DNA of 64,000 nt, taken from the NCBI GenBank assembly GCA_965662685.1, contig CBFIIQ010000006.1, positions 22,667-86,666 on the forward strand, read 5' to 3'. Below, one piece after another: positions 54,188 through 63,400 of the stretch. Position 1 is the stretch's first letter; each line of letters begins with the position of its first letter. A program made the translations under genes and the position numbers. Origin of the DNA: Eutrophocola sp965662685 (GTDB lineage Bacteria; Pseudomonadota; Gammaproteobacteria; Pseudomonadales; Pseudohongiellaceae). The notes under the pieces were generated by a model. That model did not search any database, was not told the DNA's origin, and saw only the letters and a program-made list of their open reading frames with translations.

Positions 54188-54919
54188 TTACCAGCCCATA
54201 ACTGTTTTAACAAAGGGAATAGTTAAACGACGCTTTTCCGCAAGAGATAACTGATCGAGTTTATCCAGCACCGTCAGCAGGCTTTGTAAATCCCGTGCAT
54301 GTCGCATATAGATATATTGCAATACTTCCCCGTCAAGCGGCATATGGTTTTCCCTGGCACGGCGATCAAGCGCGGCTAACTTTTCTTCATCATTCAATTC
54401 ATGCAACTGATAAATCACTCCCCAGGACATTCTTGATGCCAAGTCGGGCAGGGAAAAAGGTAATCCACGCGGAGAATTCTCTGCGCTCACCAAAAGCTTG
54501 ACTCCCTGCTCCCGGGAACGATTGAAAAATTCAAACAGACTTAACTCCCACTCCTTATCAGCGATGACCGTATCAAAGTCATCAATGCAAATTACATCCA
54601 TATGATGAAGGCTGCCAAACACTTCGGGGCCAAACAATTTGATTTTCTGCATGGGTAAATACAAATACTGCAAAGCCTGGTTTTCATTCTCGTCATTCAG
54701 ATTCTTATTGGTACTGTTATTGGCAGAACAAAGCGCCTGTAACAGATGACTCTTACCAACCCCCTTGTTGCCCCAGATAAAAGTAATCACATCATTGTGG
54801 CTGGAGAAGTTCCTGAGCAATTCCAGCAACTCTGCATTTTTATCAGACACCAGAAAATTGGAAAAAGAAAAGTTTTCCGAAACGGAGAAGTCAAAAGGCA
54901 ACTGGGGAGAAAAATGCAT
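54188..54919 (-). CDS. hda: DnaA regulatory inactivator Hda
   Basis: A 243-residue AAA+ protein that, with the sliding clamp, promotes hydrolysis of DnaA-bound ATP and so prevents over-initiation. The N-terminal clamp-binding motif is Q-L-P-F-D-F (residues 6-11), Walker A is G-N-K-G-V-G-K-S (50-57) and the Walker B region is V-I-C-I-D-D-F-D. It follows the DUF2066 gene on the same strand by 11 bp. Confidence 0.94.
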   Translation of the reverse strand: MHFSPQLPFDFSVSENFSFSNFLVSDKNAELLELLRNFSSHNDVITFIWGNKGVGKSHLLQALCSANNSTNKNLNDENENQALQYLYLPMQKIKLFGPEVFGSLHHMDVICIDDFDTVIADKEWELSLFEFFNRSREQGVKLLVSAENSPRGLPFSLPDLASRMSWGVIYQLHELNDEEKLAALDRRARENHMPLDGEVLQYIYMRHARDLQSLLTVLDKLDQLSLAEKRRLTIPFVKTVMGW

Positions 54920-54930
54920 GGGCTTGCTGA

Positions 54931-56094
54931 TTAATTATTCCACTGGTAAGTCATATAAACCTGATCGTCATCCCTGATGAGGTCATCCAGTGGCTCAAGT
55001 GTTCGACTCAAGGCAATGGTTTCTACCAACTGTCTTATCTGACCACCGGTGGACAAGCGCAACATTATAGTCTGATTTTCCACAGCGGCTACCTGGTAAT
55101 TATTAACATCAGTAAGGTTGGCAACATACTCAAGCAAGGCAGCATAATCCTCGGCACTTTTAATTCCCTCTACTGTCAGGTTCACTTCAATACTACTGTC
55201 AGTTCCGGACAGCAGGACGGCATAGTAAGCAGAGATTTCATCTGTGGCCAAAGACACACTTCCACGAATAAAAGTCTCTGCCGACTGTTCAAACATCTCC
55301 ACTTCGAATACCTGATCCCTGAAAAGATAATTACTTTTGCCAAATACCTCACCGGATAATGTTCTGAACAAACGTACAACGAGGATACTTTCACTTTGAT
55401 ATCGACGCGACGCCAGCAAAAGTTTTTCTGCATCCATATCCCAGATATCATCAGCTGACACAGCACGCATATCTTCAAAATCGAGGATCGGCAGAAGTAC
55501 CGGTAAGCCTCTGTTTCTGGATTCTGTTTCAAGCAAAGCCATGATCTCGGGATATGAATTACTACTGGCTCCGACTATCTGTTTTGCCCCCAGCTCTTCC
55601 TGTACTACCAGCCAGACAAGCGTATAAGGACGATTCCCGGGCCACAGTGGTATATTTGCCGTTTCCAGCAAACTCAACACTTCAGGCTCAAAAAAAGTAA
55701 CACTGAGGGCAACACTTTGTGCTGATGCTCCCGCGCCGATGGCATCTGCTGAAGCGGTTAACGCCAAATCAGAGTCTGCAATACTGCGATAGGACCAGGT
55801 ATCCACATAGTCATCAGCATTATTCAGTGCTCGCCGTATCTGAGGCAATGTTAATACCTCGCTATTCCCGGTAACCTTGATAAGTACCTGGCTGAAGACT
55901 TTAGAAAATGCACCCTGCCTTTCGCGTTCATCATTGCGTGATTCCACGATCACCGACCCCTGATAAAGTCCTTCCACTTCAACCGCCAGTACAGAGTCAA
56001 ACGGGAAAAGAAAAAATATTGGCGAGAGCAGGTACAGCACCCTTGAGAAAAGGCACGAAAGGTGATTTTTTACTGAAAAATCAAGGCACTTCAT
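54931..56094 (-). CDS. DUF2066 family protein (probably periplasmic)
   Basis: A protein of about 387 residues with a hydrophobic N-terminal segment ending near V-L-A-V-E-V, probably a signal peptide. The conserved DUF2066 core follows (L-I-K-V-T-G-N-S-E-V and W-L-V-V-Q-E-E-L-G). The family usually sits just before hda, as here; function unknown. The open frame reaches 56187, only 6 bp from the divergent gene. I chose ATG 56094 because it precedes the signal-like segment and leaves about 100 bp for promoters. Confidence 0.8.
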   Translation of the reverse strand: MKCLDFSVKNHLSCLFSRVLYLLSPIFFLFPFDSVLAVEVEGLYQGSVIVESRNDERERQGAFSKVFSQVLIKVTGNSEVLTLPQIRRALNNADDYVDTWSYRSIADSDLALTASADAIGAGASAQSVALSVTFFEPEVLSLLETANIPLWPGNRPYTLVWLVVQEELGAKQIVGASSNSYPEIMALLETESRNRGLPVLLPILDFEDMRAVSADDIWDMDAEKLLLASRRYQSESILVVRLFRTLSGEVFGKSNYLFRDQVFEVEMFEQSAETFIRGSVSLATDEISAYYAVLLSGTDSSIEVNLTVEGIKSAEDYAALLEYVANLTDVNNYQVAAVENQTIMLRLSTGGQIRQLVETIALSRTLEPLDDLIRDDDQVYMTYQWNN

Positions 56095-56193
56095 GGCCGC
56101 AATCATAACTGATAACTGGACGAACAACCACGAGTTCACTACCATAATCGCTTCTCCGGGGAACATACGGGGCAGTTTGCTTTCCAATTCATT

Positions 56194-56991
56194 ATGAGAC
56201 GAAATATTTTGCCCAGTTTAAATACCCATACCCAGGATTTTTTCAGGTTACCGATTCCTGACTGGATTGGCATTTTCATCTTGATCATCCTGCCTTACTC
56301 ACTTGAGGCTGCGCCCCCGTCTCCATATACTGCAGAATACGAAGCAAGCTATGGTGGTTTCAAAGCCAGCGCCGAACGCGCTTTGCAAATAGATGACAAT
56401 GGCCAGGTTGAAATGAATACCATGCTCAGATTGAAGATGCTGGGCAAGACACTAAGCACCATCACCGAACAAAGTATTCTTACTCCCGATGCTCTGAGCG
56501 GGGAATTAAAACCTGAGACATATTCATTCATTCAAAGCGGAATTGGTAAACGTAGTCGGCATATTGATTTTGACTGGGAAGCTGGACAGGCACAGGTTGA
56601 AATGGGCAATGAGCAAATTGAAATCCCTTTGGACTCACCTGTAGCAGACAATCTGTCGGCCTATCTGGAAGTGCGAAGCCAGTTGTTGGCTGGCAAAATG
56701 GAAATTGTTTTTCCAGTGATCGACAAGGGCACGCTTGAAGAATATCACTTCAGAGTTCTCGGAGAAGAAGAAGTAAAAACCTCACTGGGATTATTCAGGA
56801 CAGTCAAAATTGAGAGAATAAGGGAAGCTGAAAGCAAACGTTCAACCTTTATGTGGCTAGCTCTGGACTGGGACTATTTGTTGGTCAAGCTGGAACAACT
56901 GGAACAAAATTCCCGAGGCATCAAGCTGGAACTGAGACAAGCCGCCATGATGGGTATGTCAGTGGCAGGTAAGAGACAGGAGGTACCATAA
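56194..56991 (+). CDS. DUF3108 family protein
   Basis: A 265-residue exported protein: N-terminal hydrophobic segment (about 25-40) ending L-E-A-A-P, then a beta-rich DUF3108 domain with Y-T-A-E-Y-E-A-S-Y-G and the terminal W-L-A-L-D-W-D-Y-L-L-V-K motif. In many gammaproteobacteria it follows purM-purN, but here those genes are absent and DUF2066 is the divergent neighbour. Function unknown. Confidence 0.8.
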   Translation: MRRNILPSLNTHTQDFFRLPIPDWIGIFILIILPYSLEAAPPSPYTAEYEASYGGFKASAERALQIDDNGQVEMNTMLRLKMLGKTLSTITEQSILTPDALSGELKPETYSFIQSGIGKRSRHIDFDWEAGQAQVEMGNEQIEIPLDSPVADNLSAYLEVRSQLLAGKMEIVFPVIDKGTLEEYHFRVLGEEEVKTSLGLFRTVKIERIREAESKRSTFMWLALDWDYLLVKLEQLEQNSRGIKLELRQAAMMGMSVAGKRQEVP

Positions 56992-57075
56992 GCTACCCCT
57001 TAAGCTATACCGAGTCCTCCACTGCAAGTTAGTGCGCAGCCTTTTGTCCTGACCGGGGACTGCTGTTGTACGGAT

Positions 57076-57708
57076 TTATTGCTGCAGGATTGAGTTGCCC
57101 TTCAGTAACGCCAGGTCTTGCGGTTCGTCAATGTCATGCAGTGCTTCCAGTTCATGGCATTTCAACCCCTGCACTTTAATACGCGCCAGAGTCTGCTGCA
57201 GGACCGCACTAGTGCCCCACTCTATATTACGGAATATGGCATCTTCCGCCCGCCTCAATCCCACCAGCACATAGCCACCATCCGTTGCCGGACCAAGCAC
57301 AACATCTGCCCCCTGCTCCAGAGCCAAAAAAGCACGGTCAAAATATTCATCAGTGTATTCAGGACAATCACAGCCAATCAGTATTGCGCTGCCGTACTGA
57401 GCCAATGCCTTGCCAAGAGCATGACCCATCCGCAAGCCAAGATCATCACCATATTGCTGGAATGCCAGTCCTTTAAATTCACTAAAATCTTTATCGGTGA
57501 AATCGCCATCTACCCATAACTGTTTATTAGCACCTGGATATTGATTAACCAAAGCAAGCTGACTTTTCAGCATCCGGCGATAGAGCGCGAGCGTGCCGTC
57601 AATGCCGAGCGCAGATTCGAGACGGGTTTTGACCTGTCCTGCTACCGCTTGCCTGGCAAAAAGAATGAGACACCTGGAATGAGAGTCCACTCCCCCGGGA
57701 ACACTCAT
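57076..57708 (-). CDS. TIGR04282-type glycosyltransferase, arsenosugar cluster
   Basis: A 210-residue DUF2064/nucleotidyl-glycosyltransferase-like protein (GT-A fold). Visible motifs are L-I-L-F-A-R-Q-A-V-A-G-Q-V-K-T-R, I-G-C-D-C-P and L-G-P-A-T-D-G-G-Y-V-L-V-G. Together with the two upstream genes it matches the set annotated for arsenosugar biosynthesis. The open frame extends to 57903. The ATG at 57708 overlaps the stop of the upstream glycosyltransferase (TAATG), which indicates coupled translation. Confidence 0.85.
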   Translation of the reverse strand: MSVPGGVDSHSRCLILFARQAVAGQVKTRLESALGIDGTLALYRRMLKSQLALVNQYPGANKQLWVDGDFTDKDFSEFKGLAFQQYGDDLGLRMGHALGKALAQYGSAILIGCDCPEYTDEYFDRAFLALEQGADVVLGPATDGGYVLVGLRRAEDAIFRNIEWGTSAVLQQTLARIKVQGLKCHELEALHDIDEPQDLALLKGNSILQQ

Positions 57709-58418
57709 TACTTTGAGTCTGCCGTTGGCACGGCAGGATAATAAATCTCGGCAAGTCGCTGCGGACTGGCGCCAAGAAAAAAAGCCAGTCGCAAATACCA
57801 CATCAGCAGGATGGTTTTCATAATACCCTGGCTCTGCCAACGCCGAGCCGAAGTTTGTAATTTTGTTCGCAAACAAACCGGCCAGGAAAGTTTGCGCAAG
57901 CACTTGCTTAGAGCAATATCCTCCATCAGTGGTATGGGCCTGAAACCCCTCACACTATGAAACGCATCATCTTTTACAAAAATCCCCTGATCACCAGTCG
58001 CCACTCCAGTGAGCCTGCTACGCAGGTTCATCATGGCGGCGATAATACTGTAGACAATACCGTTTTGATCAAAGCTCACATCAAAACGCCCCCAGTGTTT
58101 ACCATTCAAGGACAAGGCATGGACGACCTTCGCAGGCGCATCATCAGGCAGTTTTGAATCCGCATGCAAAAACAGGAGCAAACTATTTTTAGCATTTTCA
58201 GCACCAAGATTCATTTGCCGTCCACGGCCAGTACCAGTCATCAGAATGCGATCAACCAATGACCGTGAATAGGAAACTGTGGCATCTGCACTGCCACCAT
58301 CAATCATTAATATTTCATGGCCTTGCTGGCGATAGTCCTGCAAAGCAGGCAAGAGGGTTTTCAGTGCCTCAACGTCATTGAGCACAGGAATAATAATTGT
58401 GATTTTTTCTTCAGCCAT
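57708..58418 (-). CDS. TIGR04283-type glycosyltransferase, arsenosugar cluster
   Basis: A 236-residue family 2 glycosyltransferase with N-terminal T-I-I-I-P-V-L-N-D, the D-G-G-S-A-D-A-T motif at about 39-46, and G-R-G-R-Q-M-N-L-G-A. The type is named for its co-occurrence with arsS. The sugar donor and acceptor are unproven. It lies 25 bp after arsS and overlaps the next gene. Confidence 0.85.
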   Translation of the reverse strand: MAEEKITIIIPVLNDVEALKTLLPALQDYRQQGHEILMIDGGSADATVSYSRSLVDRILMTGTGRGRQMNLGAENAKNSLLLFLHADSKLPDDAPAKVVHALSLNGKHWGRFDVSFDQNGIVYSIIAAMMNLRSRLTGVATGDQGIFVKDDAFHSVRGFRPIPLMEDIALSKCLRKLSWPVCLRTKLQTSARRWQSQGIMKTILLMWYLRLAFFLGASPQRLAEIYYPAVPTADSK

Positions 58419-58443
58419 GAGAGTGCTTAAAATGATTACAGAT

Positions 58444-59406
58444 TTAATCGTTCAGTGCGCCACCACAGCTACTGCCCTGCCCGGCTGTACAACCATAGCA
58501 ATGATCACCAACAGCAATCATTTTATTTTCAAGTTCCTCATTCAGTAACTCCCTGAGATGCGGCCTGGGTCTGGAGCTGGCCAGCAATGGCATTTTCAGC
58601 ATCTGATTGAAATCACAATCGTAGACATATCCCATATAATCAACACTAAGCAGGGTGCGGCACATGACCGTCTCCAGATTAGCAGCAGAATAATTATCTT
58701 TCAGGATACCCATATATTTATTGTAAAGACCTTTTGCTAACAACATGCCGCCAAAACGACTAATCGGCATATTGGTGATGGTGAACAGCTGATTGAACTC
58801 TATATTGAATTGTTCTTTTAGGATGCGTTTGTAATCTGCTTCCAGTCCTGACTGCTCAGGTGGCAGGTTAAGATCAATGGGATTGTAGACCAGGTTTAAC
58901 TGCAGGCTTTGCTGCATGCCATAACCGAGACTGTTAAGTAATTGCAACGCCTCAATACTGCCATCATAAATACCTTTGCCGCGCTGTTTTTCAACATTCT
59001 CTTCCAGATAACAAGGCAGAGACGCAGTAACCGTTACCTGCTGATCAGCCAGAAACCGGGCCAGATCCTCATAGCCTGGCTCCAGCAAAATCATTAGATT
59101 GCAGCGATCAATGACTTCCACATCCATCTTCCTCGCTTCCGTAACCAGATATCGGAAATGAGGATTCATTTCGGGAGCACCACCAGTGAGATCAAGTATA
59201 CGAATGGATTTCTTCCTGACGTATTCCAGCACTAAATCCACCATTTCCCTGGACATCAGTTCCTTACGTTTCGGCCCTGCGTTGACATGGCAGTGAGTAC
59301 AACTGAGATTACACAGATACCCAAGATTTACCTGCAACGTTTCAAGCTTGGTCCGGCTGAGAAGCGGAAAATCTGTTTCAAGTAATAATGGCCTTGTGTC
59401 GAGCAT
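58444..59406 (-). CDS. arsS: Arsenosugar biosynthesis radical SAM protein ArsS
   Basis: A radical SAM enzyme of about 320 residues, proposed to transfer the 5'-deoxyadenosyl group to dimethylarsenite, building the ribose of arsenosugars. The cluster motif C-N-L-S-C-T-H-C gives Cys32, Cys36 and Cys39. The C-terminal DUF3641-like domain ends in C-Y-G-C-T-A-G-Q-G-S-S-C-G-G. I chose ATG 59406 over TTG 59421. It heads a leftward trio with two glycosyltransferases. The arsenite methyltransferase ArsM that would feed it is not in this window. Confidence 0.9.
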   Translation of the reverse strand: MLDTRPLLLETDFPLLSRTKLETLQVNLGYLCNLSCTHCHVNAGPKRKELMSREMVDLVLEYVRKKSIRILDLTGGAPEMNPHFRYLVTEARKMDVEVIDRCNLMILLEPGYEDLARFLADQQVTVTASLPCYLEENVEKQRGKGIYDGSIEALQLLNSLGYGMQQSLQLNLVYNPIDLNLPPEQSGLEADYKRILKEQFNIEFNQLFTITNMPISRFGGMLLAKGLYNKYMGILKDNYSAANLETVMCRTLLSVDYMGYVYDCDFNQMLKMPLLASSRPRPHLRELLNEELENKMIAVGDHCYGCTAGQGSSCGGALND

Positions 59407-59684
59407 GGTTTTTGAGCCCAATAATGATGTACAAAAGAAGACCCGTCATCAGAAGAAAACTTTCTGAACGGTGGTATGAACTATAATTTATCAGACTCGA
59501 TTGTACGGTATAGTATTTGTTCAGAATACCTGTAAGGTGAAGATGTAATCGGGAATGTTAATCTCTGCTTGCTGATCCTAATGGCACGATCCACTCGTAT
59601 AGTGTTTATATCCACAACCTGTTCCGGCCTGTTTTTGATTGCAAAAACTTCAAGCGCAAGCCTGACAACGCTAGAATACTATTC

Positions 59685-61280
59685 ATGAATACCTTAGTTG
59701 ATTTAAAAAAACTTGAAGCCCTGGAAATTGATTCTTCCTTTATCAAATCCCTGCCCGGAGATCCGGTTACTGAAAACTACACAAGACAGGTTGCCGGCGC
59801 CTGTTATTCCCATGTCAATCCGGAACCATTCCCGAAAGCCAGCCTGATCGCCTATTCCGGAGACCTGGCACGAACCCTTGGACTTGATCCATGCGAATGC
59901 GAAAACGAGATTTTTACCCGCGTCTTCAGCGGTACCGATTTACTGAATACCATGCATCCTTATGCATGTTGTTATGGAGGCCATCAGTTTGGCAACTGGG
60001 CCGGCCAACTCGGTGACGGACGTGCAATCAATCTGGGCGATTTACAGGCCCCGGATGGCAATTTATGGACACTGCAACTCAAAGGAGCAGGTCCCACCCC
60101 TTATTCGCGCAGCGCAGATGGACTGGCTGTACTCAGGTCTTCAGTAAGAGAATTTTTGTGTAGCGAAGCCATGCATCATCTTGGGGTACCAACAACACGC
60201 GCGCTCAGCCTTATTGCAACGGGAGAACAAGTAGTCAGGGACATGTTCTACGATGGTCACCCGAAAAAAGAACCTGGTGCAGTGGTATGCAGAGTATCGC
60301 CTTCCTTTACGCGCTTTGGCAGCTTTGAGCTGTTTGCTGCCCGCAAGGACACCGACACTCTTAAAACCCTGGCCGATTACACAATAACGCGAAATTTTCC
60401 CCACCTGGGGAAGCCGGACAAATCGGTTTATCTGCAATGGTTTCGTGAAGTCTGCCAGGCAACGGCAACCATGATTATTCACTGGATGCGTGTGGGCTTT
60501 GTTCACGGTGTGATGAATACAGACAATATGTCTGTGCTTGGACTGACTATTGATTATGGCCCTTATGGCTGGCTGGAAAATTACGACCCTGACTGGACTC
60601 CGAATACTACAGATGCCGAAGGCAGACGCTACCGCTTTGGTAATCAGCCGATGATTGCGCTTTGGAACCTGGTGCAATTTGCCAATGCAATTTATCCACT
60701 GATTGAAGAGGTTGAGCCGCTGGAAGGAATACTCGAGGAATATAAGAACAGCTATGAAAAAGGCTGGTTGCAGATGATGCGCAACAAGCTCGGACTAAAA
60801 GATGCTCAGGAAGATGATGAAGGGCTCGTTTTAAACCTGATCGAAACCTTCGCCCTCAGCGAAACAGATATGACCATATTCTTCCGGCAGTTGGCAGAGG
60901 TGCCGGCAGACTCTGAACCCCTTACCGCCCTGAAGATTATCAGTAGCGCATTCTATATGCCCGATCTCACTGATGAGGCAAGAGAGGGTTTTACGCTCTG
61001 GTTAAAAAAATATTTACAGCGATTGGCTAAAGAAAGTGCTGATGATGATGCACGCAAAGCAGCAATGAACGAAGTTAACCCGCTATATGTATTGCGTAAT
61101 TATCTTGCCCAACTGGCAATAGATAAATCCGAACAGGGTGATCACAGCATGATCGAGGAGTTACTGGAGGTTCTGCATTCACCTTATACCTATCAGGAAG
61201 GCAAGGAACATCTGGCAGAGAAGCGTCCAGACTGGGCCAGATCCCGGGCCGGGTGTTCCATGTTGTCATGCAGTTCCTGA
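59685..61280 (+). CDS. selO: Protein adenylyltransferase SelO (YdiU family)
   Basis: A 531-residue pseudokinase-fold enzyme that transfers AMP to Ser, Thr and Tyr residues of proteins, often redox-related. Recognisable segments include Y-G-G-H-Q-F-G-N-W-A-G-Q-L-G-D-G-R-A, L-Q-L-K-G-A-G-P-T-P-Y-S-R, the H-G-V-M-N-T-D-N catalytic loop and I-D-Y-G-P-Y-G. The C-terminus ends in the conserved cysteine motif G-C-S-M-L-S-C-S-S, which in some eukaryotes carries selenocysteine. It is divergent from arsS with a 278-bp gap where I recognise nothing else. Confidence 0.95.
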   Translation: MNTLVDLKKLEALEIDSSFIKSLPGDPVTENYTRQVAGACYSHVNPEPFPKASLIAYSGDLARTLGLDPCECENEIFTRVFSGTDLLNTMHPYACCYGGHQFGNWAGQLGDGRAINLGDLQAPDGNLWTLQLKGAGPTPYSRSADGLAVLRSSVREFLCSEAMHHLGVPTTRALSLIATGEQVVRDMFYDGHPKKEPGAVVCRVSPSFTRFGSFELFAARKDTDTLKTLADYTITRNFPHLGKPDKSVYLQWFREVCQATATMIIHWMRVGFVHGVMNTDNMSVLGLTIDYGPYGWLENYDPDWTPNTTDAEGRRYRFGNQPMIALWNLVQFANAIYPLIEEVEPLEGILEEYKNSYEKGWLQMMRNKLGLKDAQEDDEGLVLNLIETFALSETDMTIFFRQLAEVPADSEPLTALKIISSAFYMPDLTDEAREGFTLWLKKYLQRLAKESADDDARKAAMNEVNPLYVLRNYLAQLAIDKSEQGDHSMIEELLEVLHSPYTYQEGKEHLAEKRPDWARSRAGCSMLSCSS

Positions 61281-61342
61281 TGCTGGTCCAGATACAGCAC
61301 CGAGACAGTAAGAGCCGCAGTAAAAGTAAAACAGAATATTTT

Positions 61343-61419
61343 TGGCGCTCCGGGCAGGATTCGAACCTGCGACCTGCCCCTTAGGAGGGGGCCGCGCTAT
61401 CCAGCTGTGCCACCGGAGC
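61343..61419 (-). tRNA. tRNA-Arg (CCT anticodon)
   Basis: A 77-nt minus-strand cloverleaf: acceptor GCTCCGG against CCGGAGC, anticodon loop C-T-CCT-A-A, T-loop GTTCGAATC, encoded CCA. It reads the AGG arginine codon. It is alone, convergent with selO. Confidence 0.97.
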
Positions 61420-61616
61420 GTGATAAAGGCACTAGTCTTAGCGGGCAGGAATGTTATCACAGGCCGGATGCCCTGCGTACTCCTGATAACAAGGTTTTAT
61501 TATCAACTTTCTTAACAATCTTGCCAGAAAGAAGAAAATTCTTTCTGATTTTTTCCGCCTAATTTATTAATATTCACTTTCAGCATTTTTTATTCTCTTT
61601 TTTACTATAAATTTAC

Positions 61617-62564
61617 ATGTCTGCAACAATTATTCCCTTTGAGTTACCAAAAAATGAAGCCGTGATGTCCGTTCACAGCCTTATTCCGGAAACCGCCATG
61701 ACTGCGCAGATGCTTGGCACTGAGCGGGAAAGTCATGCCTTGCAGGTTAGTGCTGATGGGCTGATGTTAACGGTGGGCTATTCCATTATGGAAGCCAGTG
61801 AAGTCTGGATTACCAATCGCAAGGGGCAGACCTCTGAGGGGATTATTCTTGCCCATGATTATGATTCCGGGCTTGCCCTGATCCGTCCCGCCACTTCACT
61901 GGGGTCCAATTTTCTTGAAACCGATAACGCCTCCACAGTAAGCATTGGGGATAGAATCAGTATTGTTACCAGTGAAAACAAGAAAGCGATGGATGCCGTG
62001 ATTTTCGCCAGAGAGCAGTATGCCGGTCGCTGGGAGTATCTGCTGGAAGACGCTTTTTATACTATCCCCTTATGCGAGCACTGGTCTGGTGCTGGCCTTC
62101 TAAACAAGGAAGGTAAGCTTTGCGGTATTGGCTCTCTCGCTTTGGGGCTGAAAGGACCCACCGGCGACATAGTGCCGGGAAATCTGTTTATTCCGGTTGA
62201 TCTGGTAATTCCCCATCTTGAACACATGAGCAGTCATGGCAAAAAACCAGGTTCGTTACGACCCTGGCTGGGCACTCTGGTGGAAGAACATGATACTGAA
62301 CTTTGTGTGGTTGGTCTTTACATGGGAGCACCTGCCGCAAAGGCAGGTATTCGCACCGGCGACATTATCCTTTCCGTCGCTGACCAGCCCGTTTCTTCAA
62401 TGGCAGGATTTTTCCGCTCCCTCTGGCATTTCGGTCCTGCCGGAACACGCATACCCTTGACGGTGAAAGCCGGTAACGATGGCGAAGCCATCAAAGAAGT
62501 CATTCTTGATACTATTGATCGCGATAGTTTCTTTATTCAGCAATCTCAAAATATGCTGAATTAA
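61617..62564 (+). CDS. HtrA-like protein with PDZ domain, probably a pseudoprotease
   Basis: A 315-residue protein with a trypsin-like domain (about 35-195) and a C-terminal PDZ domain (about 215-295; G-A-P-A-A-K-A-G-I-R-T-G-D-I-I-L). There is no signal peptide. Where HtrA proteases have L-T-N-x-H-V, this protein has L-T-V-G-Y-S (51-56), so the catalytic His is missing. Where they have S-D-L-A-L, it has S-G-L-A-L (84-88), so the Asp also seems lost. The serine region W-S-G-A-G (Ser157) is kept. It is therefore likely catalytically inactive and may bind peptides through PDZ. xthA follows by 12 bp, same strand. Confidence 0.8.
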   Translation: MSATIIPFELPKNEAVMSVHSLIPETAMTAQMLGTERESHALQVSADGLMLTVGYSIMEASEVWITNRKGQTSEGIILAHDYDSGLALIRPATSLGSNFLETDNASTVSIGDRISIVTSENKKAMDAVIFAREQYAGRWEYLLEDAFYTIPLCEHWSGAGLLNKEGKLCGIGSLALGLKGPTGDIVPGNLFIPVDLVIPHLEHMSSHGKKPGSLRPWLGTLVEEHDTELCVVGLYMGAPAAKAGIRTGDIILSVADQPVSSMAGFFRSLWHFGPAGTRIPLTVKAGNDGEAIKEVILDTIDRDSFFIQQSQNMLN

Positions 62565-62576
62565 CCTGGAGTCACT

Positions 62577-63341
62577 ATGCGTTTAATGTCCTGGAATGTG
62601 AATGGAATTCGAGCTGCTGTCAGCAAAGGATTCGTCCCACTTGTGGAGAGTCTTCAATGCGATGTAATTTGTCTGCAGGAAACCAAAGCGCAGGATGATC
62701 AGGTTCACACCGCTTTGGCAGAACTTGAGGGGTTTCATATCTACCCAAATTCTGCGGTAAAAAAAGGCTATTCCGGGACTGCTATTTTAAGCAGAAACGA
62801 ACCAGTTGCTGTCACTAATGATATCGGGATTGAAATACATGACCAGGAAGGACGTGTAATCTGTGCTGAATTTCCCGAGCTTTTCCTGGTTACCGTTTAC
62901 ACACCCAACTCGGGAAATGGTCTGAAACGCCTCGAATATCGCCAGAGTTGGGATAAGGAGTTTCTGTCATACCTATTGAGTCTTGAAAAGCACAAACCTG
63001 TTATTGTCTGTGGTGATCTTAATGTAGCACATCGGGAAATTGACCTTGCCAGACCAAAACCTAACTACAATAAAACAGCTGGTTTTACTCAAAAAGAAAT
63101 TGATGGACTGGATAATCTGACGGCAGCCAATTACGTAGACACCTTTCGCCATCTTCATCCTGACACGATTAAATACAGCTGGTGGAGTTATCGGGCTGGT
63201 GCCAGAGACAAAAATATTGGCTGGCGGATTGATTATTTTCTCAGCTCCAGCGCCTTGACTGAGAGAATCAGCAAAGCAGAAATACATAACCAGATAATTG
63301 GCTCGGACCACTGCCCGGTATCGCTGGAAATAGATTTATAA
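62577..63341 (+). CDS. xthA: Exodeoxyribonuclease III
   Basis: A 254-residue endonuclease/exonuclease/phosphatase-fold enzyme of base-excision repair that cuts at abasic sites and digests 3' ends. The N-terminal S-W-N-V-N-G-I-R-A motif, L-Q-E-T-K, G-D-L-N-V-A-H-R-E-I-D and the C-terminal G-S-D-H-C-P-V metal and catalytic motifs are all present. TGGAG before the ATG supports the start. It lies 12 bp after the HtrA-like gene. Confidence 0.96.
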   Translation: MRLMSWNVNGIRAAVSKGFVPLVESLQCDVICLQETKAQDDQVHTALAELEGFHIYPNSAVKKGYSGTAILSRNEPVAVTNDIGIEIHDQEGRVICAEFPELFLVTVYTPNSGNGLKRLEYRQSWDKEFLSYLLSLEKHKPVIVCGDLNVAHREIDLARPKPNYNKTAGFTQKEIDGLDNLTAANYVDTFRHLHPDTIKYSWWSYRAGARDKNIGWRIDYFLSSSALTERISKAEIHNQIIGSDHCPVSLEIDL

Positions 63342-63400
63342 ATACTGACTAAATATAAGTCGCGAAAGGCAATATGGCAGTATGCAATATAGCCTGTATT

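Noticed and set aside
60141..60677. 178-codon leftward open frame
   Set aside because: It is antisense to selO and has no protein-like motifs or ribosome binding site.
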